A stretch of DNA of 43,512 nucleotides, taken from assembly GCA_040752215.1 (NCBI GenBank), contig JBFMEX010000054.1:1-43512 (forward strand), in the 5' to 3' direction. The position numbers were made by a program, and so were the translations under genes. This document shows, piece after piece, positions 39,231-43,512 of this stretch; within the stretch, counting starts at the first letter, position 1; each line of letters starts with the position of its first letter. The stretch comes from JBFMEX01 sp040752215. Its GTDB lineage: Bacteria > Pseudomonadota > Alphaproteobacteria > Rhizobiales > Hyphomicrobiaceae. The notes under the pieces were generated by a model. That model made no database searches. It was not told where the DNA came from and worked only from the letters and a program-made list of their open reading frames with translations.

Positions 39231-39653
39231 ATGACTACTGCCACAGACTCCGGTGCGGACGGCCAGCCGAGAGATGAGCTGAGCGATCTGACCGAGCTCG
39301 CCTCCATCGTCAGCGCGGCGCGGGACGCGCTGTCGGACGACATGGTCACCCGCCTTTCCTCCGCCTTCAGCGAGGGCATCACGCTGCTGGATCGGCTGAC
39401 CCGCAACCAGGGCCTCATGCGCCTCTTGCAGGTCCTCGACCGCCCAGAGAGCCAGAAGTGGCTGATGAGCCTGGCCGACGCACTGAACTCGATGAGCCGC
39501 GAGGTCGCGGTCACAGAGCCGGCCAAGGGTGGCATAGGCGGCATGCTGAAACTGGCGGTCGACCCTGGGACGCAGGAGGGACTGCGCTCGCTGTCGCTGC
39601 TCGGCAAGTACTGGAGCGCCAACCTGCGCGATCTCAACGCACGGCGCGACTGA
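39231..39653 (+). CDS. DUF1641 family protein
   Basis: A 140-residue soluble helical protein of the DUF1641 type. LSSAFSEGITLLDRLTRN, LLQVLDRPESQKWLMSLADAL and GIGGMLKLAVDPGTQEGL are family-like repeats of amphipathic helices. Members often follow SQR-like genes and some formate dehydrogenase genes; a role in partner binding or assembly is suspected but unknown. It starts 10 bases after the SQR-like stop and is the last gene of the island. Confidence 0.8.
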   Translation: MTTATDSGADGQPRDELSDLTELASIVSAARDALSDDMVTRLSSAFSEGITLLDRLTRNQGLMRLLQVLDRPESQKWLMSLADALNSMSREVAVTEPAKGGIGGMLKLAVDPGTQEGLRSLSLLGKYWSANLRDLNARRD

Positions 39654-39704
39654 TCCTCGCGATGCGAACTTGACGACTGCGCGGGGCGTTGCGGCGTCAC
39701 AAGC

Positions 39705-39732
39705 CGGACCGCCTCGGTGACGGGGCGGTCCG
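39705..39732. terminator. Bidirectional terminator-like hairpin at the island end
   Basis: A 9-bp perfect stem, CGGACCGCC (39705-39713) and GGCGGTCCG (39724-39732), with a 10-base loop. It lies between the DUF1641 gene (+) and the next gene on the opposite strand. No U tract. Confidence 0.55.
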
Positions 39733-39745
39733 ATCGCGGTCGACC

Positions 39746-40093
39746 TCACGCCTGCGTCGGCCCCTGCGCCGGTGCCATCGACGACCAGATCAGCGCATAG
39801 CGCGTCTCGTCGACCTTTGCCTTGTTCTCGGCGATCGTCACCATCGCGCCGTGAGCGCCGACGACGCGATTGATCGGACAGTTGAACAACGCCTGCCGGA
39901 ACCGCTTGTAAGCGACGCCGCGTAGCGCCGGCTCATGGCGCTCGAGGTAGGCATGGAGATCCGGCAGCGAGAACTGCCACGCCGTCTCCGAAAGCTGGAA
40001 CCGCTCCCCGCCGGCGAGTGCCGCGATCACCGCCGCCTCGCGCTGCGCCACCCGCTCGAAGAACCCCGTCAGCGCATCCTCGATCGCCTGCAT
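39746..40093 (-). CDS. Hypothetical protein
   Basis: A 115-residue soluble protein that I do not recognise. It has no signal peptide or membrane helix. One cysteine lies in ALFNCPINRVVG. It starts six bases after the stop of the glutathione transferase gene, so the two appear to be one transcript, which supports it as a real gene. Confidence 0.6.
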   Translation of the reverse strand: MQAIEDALTGFFERVAQREAAVIAALAGGERFQLSETAWQFSLPDLHAYLERHEPALRGVAYKRFRQALFNCPINRVVGAHGAMVTIAENKAKVDETRYALIWSSMAPAQGPTQA

Positions 40094-40099
40094 GGTCGC

Positions 40100-40756
40100 T
40101 CAATCCATGCCGGCCGGCTTCAGCGCCTCGGGTGCATGGCGCGAGAAGGCGTCGAGCGCCGCGCATCGCTGGTGCACGGAGGCGACGTGCGGATAGCGCT
40201 CCAGCGTCATTCCCAACGCCCGCGCTCCGGCGAGATGGCCGGCGAGTGCGATGTCGGCGATCCCCGGGGATTCGCCGAAACAGAACGGTGTTTGCCGCTG
40301 GCGTGCGCCGAGCCGCTCCTCCATGCAATCGAGCGCCAGCTCGCACCAGTGCACGCTCCAGGCCTTGATCTCGCCCTCGCTTGCGCCGATCTGGCTCGCC
40401 AGCCGGCGGCGCACGCGCGGCACCTGCAGCGGATGCGCGTCGGCAATCGAGATCAATGCGAACGAGCGCGCCGCCGCGCGCGCACTCGGCTCGTCCGGAT
40501 AGAGCGGCGGATCCGGGTAGCGCTCCTCCAGATATTCGATGATGGCGAGCGATTGGGTCAGCGGCGGCCCGCCATCGACGAGGATCGGCACCGCGTGGGC
40601 CGGATTGTGGATGGCGACCTCGCCGGCGAATTGGGCATCCGCCATCAGATCGATCGGCACCTCCTCGAACGCGAGCCCCTTCAGCGCCAGCGCGATCCGC
40701 ACCCGATAGGTGGCCGCCGAGCGCCAGTAGCCGTAGAGCTTGAGCGTTCCAGCCAC
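40100..40756 (-). CDS. Zeta-class-like glutathione S-transferase (maleylacetoacetate isomerase family)
   Basis: A 218-residue GST with the N-terminal thioredoxin-like domain and C-terminal helical domain. The opening LKLYGYWRSAATYRVRIAL aligns with the zeta motif SSCxxxRVRIAL, but the cysteine and one serine are alanine (Ser13-Ala14-Ala15). Family features NPAHAVPILVDGG and LTQSLAIIEYLEERYP are present. Without the cysteine, isomerase activity is uncertain. No tyrosine-catabolism genes are near. Confidence 0.78.
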   Translation of the reverse strand: MAGTLKLYGYWRSAATYRVRIALALKGLAFEEVPIDLMADAQFAGEVAIHNPAHAVPILVDGGPPLTQSLAIIEYLEERYPDPPLYPDEPSARAAARSFALISIADAHPLQVPRVRRRLASQIGASEGEIKAWSVHWCELALDCMEERLGARQRQTPFCFGESPGIADIALAGHLAGARALGMTLERYPHVASVHQRCAALDAFSRHAPEALKPAGMD

Positions 40757-40810
40757 CCGATCTCCTCCCTCGACCGATCCGCTGCGCGCGGCGCCATCAC
40801 CCGCGGCGGA

Positions 40811-41635
40811 TCAGGCGACGCGTTGCGCGAGGTATGTGTAGTAGTTGCAGGCCCCGAAAAAGGTACCCTTCTCCATCGCCTCCTGCTGGACAGCGTGCCA
40901 GCGCTGCACCACCTCGGCGGGCTCCAGACCGGCGTTGATCACGTACGGCACGTAGGTCTCCGCGAACGACTTGAAGAAGCTCGCCTTGCCGATCTCCGCA
41001 ACCGCATCGCCCCACGCCTCGGTGATCCGGAGGCCATAGCGCGGCAGCAGGGCCGGCAGCTCGCGCATGATGCTCGGGTTGTTGAAGGTCGCGGTGACGA
41101 GCGCCCAATCCATGCGCCGGCCGAGCGCGAAGTCCGGATAGGCATACGTCATCGACGCGTAGTCGCCATCGAATATGGCGACCGTGCCGCCTTTGCGCAC
41201 CACCCGCGCCAGCTCGCCGAGCACGGCCCGAGCATCGCTGACATGGCTGATCACGGTATTGATGATCACGGCGTCGAAGCTCGCGTCGGGCAGCTCCAGC
41301 TTGTGCGCGTCCCCGACCTCGAACGTGACGCGGTCGCCCACCCCCTCCTCGCGCGCGAGACGGCGCGCTGCCTCGACGAACGCCGGGCTCTGCTCGACGC
41401 CGACAGCGACCCCTCGAAAATCGGGACGCCGCGCGAGCGCGCGCAGCATCGAGCCGGTGCCCGAGCCGACCTCCAGCACGCGGGCCGGCGATTGCGCCAC
41501 GATCCTGCTCGCGTACTTGTCGAACAGTCGCGTGAACACCTGGTCCTTGGCGCGGCTCTCGAGCCGGGCGATCAGCCGCTCGATCGAGGCCTCGTCCAGC
41601 TCGTTGACGTATCGGTGCGGATCGCGTGCGGCCAT
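40811..41635 (-). CDS. Class I SAM-dependent methyltransferase
   Basis: A 274-residue methyltransferase with motif I RVLEVGSGTGSMLRAL, motif II-like VTFEVGDAHKLELPDASFDAV and LARVVRKGGTVAIFDGDY. The ubiE/COQ5-like core is followed by a C-terminal part that may bind substrate. The substrate is unknown. The ATG at 41635 is used; a TTG two codons upstream is possible. Confidence 0.82.
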   Translation of the reverse strand: MAARDPHRYVNELDEASIERLIARLESRAKDQVFTRLFDKYASRIVAQSPARVLEVGSGTGSMLRALARRPDFRGVAVGVEQSPAFVEAARRLAREEGVGDRVTFEVGDAHKLELPDASFDAVIINTVISHVSDARAVLGELARVVRKGGTVAIFDGDYASMTYAYPDFALGRRMDWALVTATFNNPSIMRELPALLPRYGLRITEAWGDAVAEIGKASFFKSFAETYVPYVINAGLEPAEVVQRWHAVQQEAMEKGTFFGACNYYTYLAQRVA

Positions 41636-41765
41636 GACCAATCCGTGTGCTCTCGGCTTGCCTGATGCAAACTAGCCAACGATGCAACTCCGGGGCAAGG
41701 TGGGATGCAGGCACCGCGACACAGCGGGCATGGCTTCATCTCCATGACGGAATCTGACGAGCAAT

Positions 41766-42419
41766 ATGCGCCGCCTATCGCATCATACCCTTCTCGCCGG
41801 CCTGACCCTGCTCGGAACCGCCGTCGCCGTCAGCGCCGAGGCAGGCGGCAGCGCGCGCGAGAGCGCGAGTCTCGCAAGCGCATATCTCTGTCTCGTGCTG
41901 CTCTCTGCGGCGCTGTCGATCGGTCCCGTGCGGGCGCTGAGCAGCGGGCGCCCGACGCTCAACAGCCACCTGCGACGCGACATCGGCATCTGGGCGGGGC
42001 TGAACGGGCTCGCCCACGTCTGGCTCGGCACCCTCGTGTCGATGAACGCCGGCTATGTCACCGCGTTCGTGAAGACCGCCGCCGCGCCGCCATCGGCAGG
42101 GGTCCGCAACTGGCTGTTCAGTGTCGGCGCCGTCGCCGGCTACATCGTCGGTGTGCTGCTCCTGTTGCTGCTCGCGCTGTCGAGCGACCGTGCGCTGCGC
42201 CGTCTCGGGGCACCACGCTGGAAGCGGCTGCAGCGCGCGAGCTATCTTGCGCTTGCCCTCACCGGCCTGCACGGCCTCGCGTTCCAGGTCCTCGAGACGC
42301 GCGGCGCATCGCTGATCGTGCTGCTCGCCGCGCTGCCCCTCGGCGTGCTCGCCCTGCACATCGCCGCCCGTCGCGCCGTGATCGAAGCACGTCGCGAAGG
42401 CCGCTCGCTGTCCGCCTGA
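41766..42419 (+). CDS. Ferric-reductase-like membrane protein
   Basis: A 217-residue protein with six hydrophobic helices of the ferric reductase-like transmembrane domain (MsrQ/YedZ group). Likely haem histidines are in LNGLAHVWLGTLV and LTGLHGLAFQVLE, with another in NSHLRRDIGI. It lacks a flavin or NADPH domain. No MsrP gene is adjacent, so the partner is unknown. It diverges from the methyltransferase gene. Confidence 0.72.
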   Translation: MRRLSHHTLLAGLTLLGTAVAVSAEAGGSARESASLASAYLCLVLLSAALSIGPVRALSSGRPTLNSHLRRDIGIWAGLNGLAHVWLGTLVSMNAGYVTAFVKTAAAPPSAGVRNWLFSVGAVAGYIVGVLLLLLLALSSDRALRRLGAPRWKRLQRASYLALALTGLHGLAFQVLETRGASLIVLLAALPLGVLALHIAARRAVIEARREGRSLSA

Positions 42420-42474
42420 CGTTGGGCCACGCGTTGCGGAGCCGTCCACTCGCTCCGCTGCCGCGGTGGCCACG

Positions 42475-43413
42475 CTAACGCAACCTACGAGACCGCGTGC
42501 CGGAGAGCGCGTAGGTCATCAGCTTGTAGGCAATCTGGGCCGCGGTGAAATCGCAGAAATGCAGGCCCGGGATCGGCGCCAGCTCGACCACGTCGCCGCC
42601 GACGATGGTTCCAACCTCGGCGGCGCGGCGCAGGATCGCAAGTGCATCCAGGAACGCGAGCCCGCCCGGCATCGGCGTGCCGGTCGCCGGCATCACCGCA
42701 GCGTCGAGTCCGTCGACGTCGAACGTCACGTAGATCGGCCGTCCGGCCAGCGGTGCGACGATCCGCTCGATGTCCCAGCGCGCCTGCCCTCTCCCCCAGT
42801 GCACGTGCACGCGCTCGCGGTTGGCCTCGATAAACTCGGCCTCCTCCTCGCAGATCGCCCGGATGCCGACCGAGACCAGGCCGACGTGCTCGTGATCGAG
42901 CACCCGGCGCATCGCCGAGGCATGCGAGTAGCGCTCGCCGAGATAGCCGTCGCGCAGGTCCGCGTGGGCGTCGATCTGCAGCACCATGAGGTCTCGGTAG
43001 CTGGCCGCGAACGGGTTGATCGCACCCGCCGTCAGCGAATGTTCGCCGCCAAGCACGAGCGGGAACCGGCCGGATTCCAGCACCTGCTCCACTGTCGCGG
43101 CCAGCCGGCCGAGGGCCGCCTCGATGGGTCCCGTGGTGTCGAGCGGGGTGAGCGTGGCGATGCCGAAATCGTCGACGGGAGCGCGCCACAACTCCTCGTC
43201 GAACACCTCGAGCTGGTGACTGGCGGCGAGGATTGCCGCCGGCCCGCCGGCCGTGCCGCCGCCATAGCTGACGGTCGCCTCGAGCCCGAACGGCACGACG
43301 ACCGCCTTCGCCCGATCGGGGTGCGCGCTGTCCGCACGCTCGGGATCGAGGAACGCCTCCTCCGGCGGCAGGTACTCGAAGCTCGTCTCGCGCACGCTCA
43401 TACCGGCTTTCAT
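42475..43413 (-). CDS. speB: Agmatinase / ureohydrolase
   Basis: A 312-residue arginase-fold enzyme that probably makes putrescine and urea from agmatine. The manganese ligands are visible in LGGEHS (His125), QIDAHAD (Asp148, His150, Asp152) and TFDVDGLD (Asp232, Asp234). Another guanidino substrate (for example guanidinobutyrate) cannot be excluded. The ATG at 43413 overlaps the stop of the upstream gene by 4 bp (ATGA), so it is co-translated with a probable amino-acid decarboxylase. MSV, four codons on, is an alternative start. Confidence 0.86.
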   Translation of the reverse strand: MKAGMSVRETSFEYLPPEEAFLDPERADSAHPDRAKAVVVPFGLEATVSYGGGTAGGPAAILAASHQLEVFDEELWRAPVDDFGIATLTPLDTTGPIEAALGRLAATVEQVLESGRFPLVLGGEHSLTAGAINPFAASYRDLMVLQIDAHADLRDGYLGERYSHASAMRRVLDHEHVGLVSVGIRAICEEEAEFIEANRERVHVHWGRGQARWDIERIVAPLAGRPIYVTFDVDGLDAAVMPATGTPMPGGLAFLDALAILRRAAEVGTIVGGDVVELAPIPGLHFCDFTAAQIAYKLMTYALSGTRSRRLR

Positions 43414-43512
43414 CCCTTGGCCGGCAGCACCCGTGCCTCGGCCTCCTCGCCGTACATCGTGAACATCGGCTCGTCCAGCAGGATCACCTCTTCGTACTGG
43501 CCATAGCCGTTG
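43410..43512 (-). CDS. C-terminal end of a probable fold-III PLP decarboxylase (partial)
   Basis: Only the last 33 codons are in the window; the gene continues beyond 43512. The peptide begins NGYGQYEEVILLDEP, like the C-terminal NGF/NGY strand of ornithine/arginine decarboxylases of the alanine-racemase fold. The overlap with agmatinase supports a polyamine role. The identity is tentative because the catalytic parts are outside. Confidence 0.45.
   Translation of the reverse strand, partial: NGYGQYEEVILLDEPMFTMYGEEAEARVLPAKG

Noticed and set aside
1..43512. CRISPR array, insertion sequence or integrase
   Set aside because: No regularly spaced direct repeats, transposase or recombinase motifs were seen on either strand.

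Overview
The window is a GC-rich, densely coded stretch of an alphaproteobacterial chromosome. A cyclic-glucan-exporter-like ABC protein (NdvA type) and the overall gene style suggest Hyphomicrobiales or a relative, but the order is an inference. The outstanding theme is inorganic sulfur metabolism. There is a complete thiocyanate hydrolase locus with transporter and cobalt-supply genes, two separate DsrE/TusA sulfur-carrier pairs, an SQR-like flavoprotein, and the lipoate-assembly set (sLpl, two radical SAM lipoyl-synthase-type proteins, LipT) that is characteristic of bacteria oxidising sulfur through the sHdr pathway. No sHdr genes and no lipoate-binding protein gene are present here, so those partners must lie elsewhere if the organism has them.

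Layout. 176-2744 (+): cysteine synthase, 3-mercaptopyruvate sulfurtransferase and a single-domain rhodanese. 2811-5849: pirin, a secreted von Willebrand A protein, a cytochrome b561 and a stand-alone RibD reductase domain. 6005-13832: envelope genes (YfhO-type membrane protein, NdvA-like exporter, GT-C type glycosyltransferase, WecA/MraY-type sugar-phosphate transferase), with ribA between them. 13843-15508: a metallophosphoesterase and an unknown protein. 15616-20628 (-): the lipoate-assembly genes plus a small cysteine-containing secreted protein. 20833-26487 (-): an HdrD/DsrK-like iron-sulfur protein, a NarI-like cytochrome b and an FdnI-like cytochrome b whose genes overlap by 4 bp each, then an RND/MMPL exporter. 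26843-29300 (+), divergent from these: DsrE, TusA and a FadL-type outer-membrane protein, ending in a strong terminator. A tRNA-Val(CAC) gene follows.

29608-39653 is the thiocyanate island. A CynR-like LysR regulator is divergent from scnB-scnA-scnC and an accessory gene. Then come an ABC importer (ATPase, binding protein, permease), cobalt transporter genes in the order cbtB-cbtA-cbtB, and a DsrE-TusA-SQR-like-DUF1641 cassette. The proposed logic is import of thiocyanate, hydrolysis by the cobalt enzyme to carbonyl sulfide and ammonia, dedicated cobalt delivery, and passage of the released sulfur into the quinone-linked flavoprotein and TusA/DsrE carriers. The first steps rest on close family resemblance; the sulfur relay is inference. 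No carbonyl sulfide hydrolase was recognised here.

39746-43512 returns to ordinary genes: an unknown protein, a zeta-like glutathione transferase, a methyltransferase, a ferric-reductase-like membrane protein, agmatinase, and the tail of a probable fold-III PLP decarboxylase running off the window. Start codons were chosen by ribosome-binding sites and family lengths; several are GTG or TTG and uncertain by a few codons. All family calls were made by reading the sequence, not by database search.
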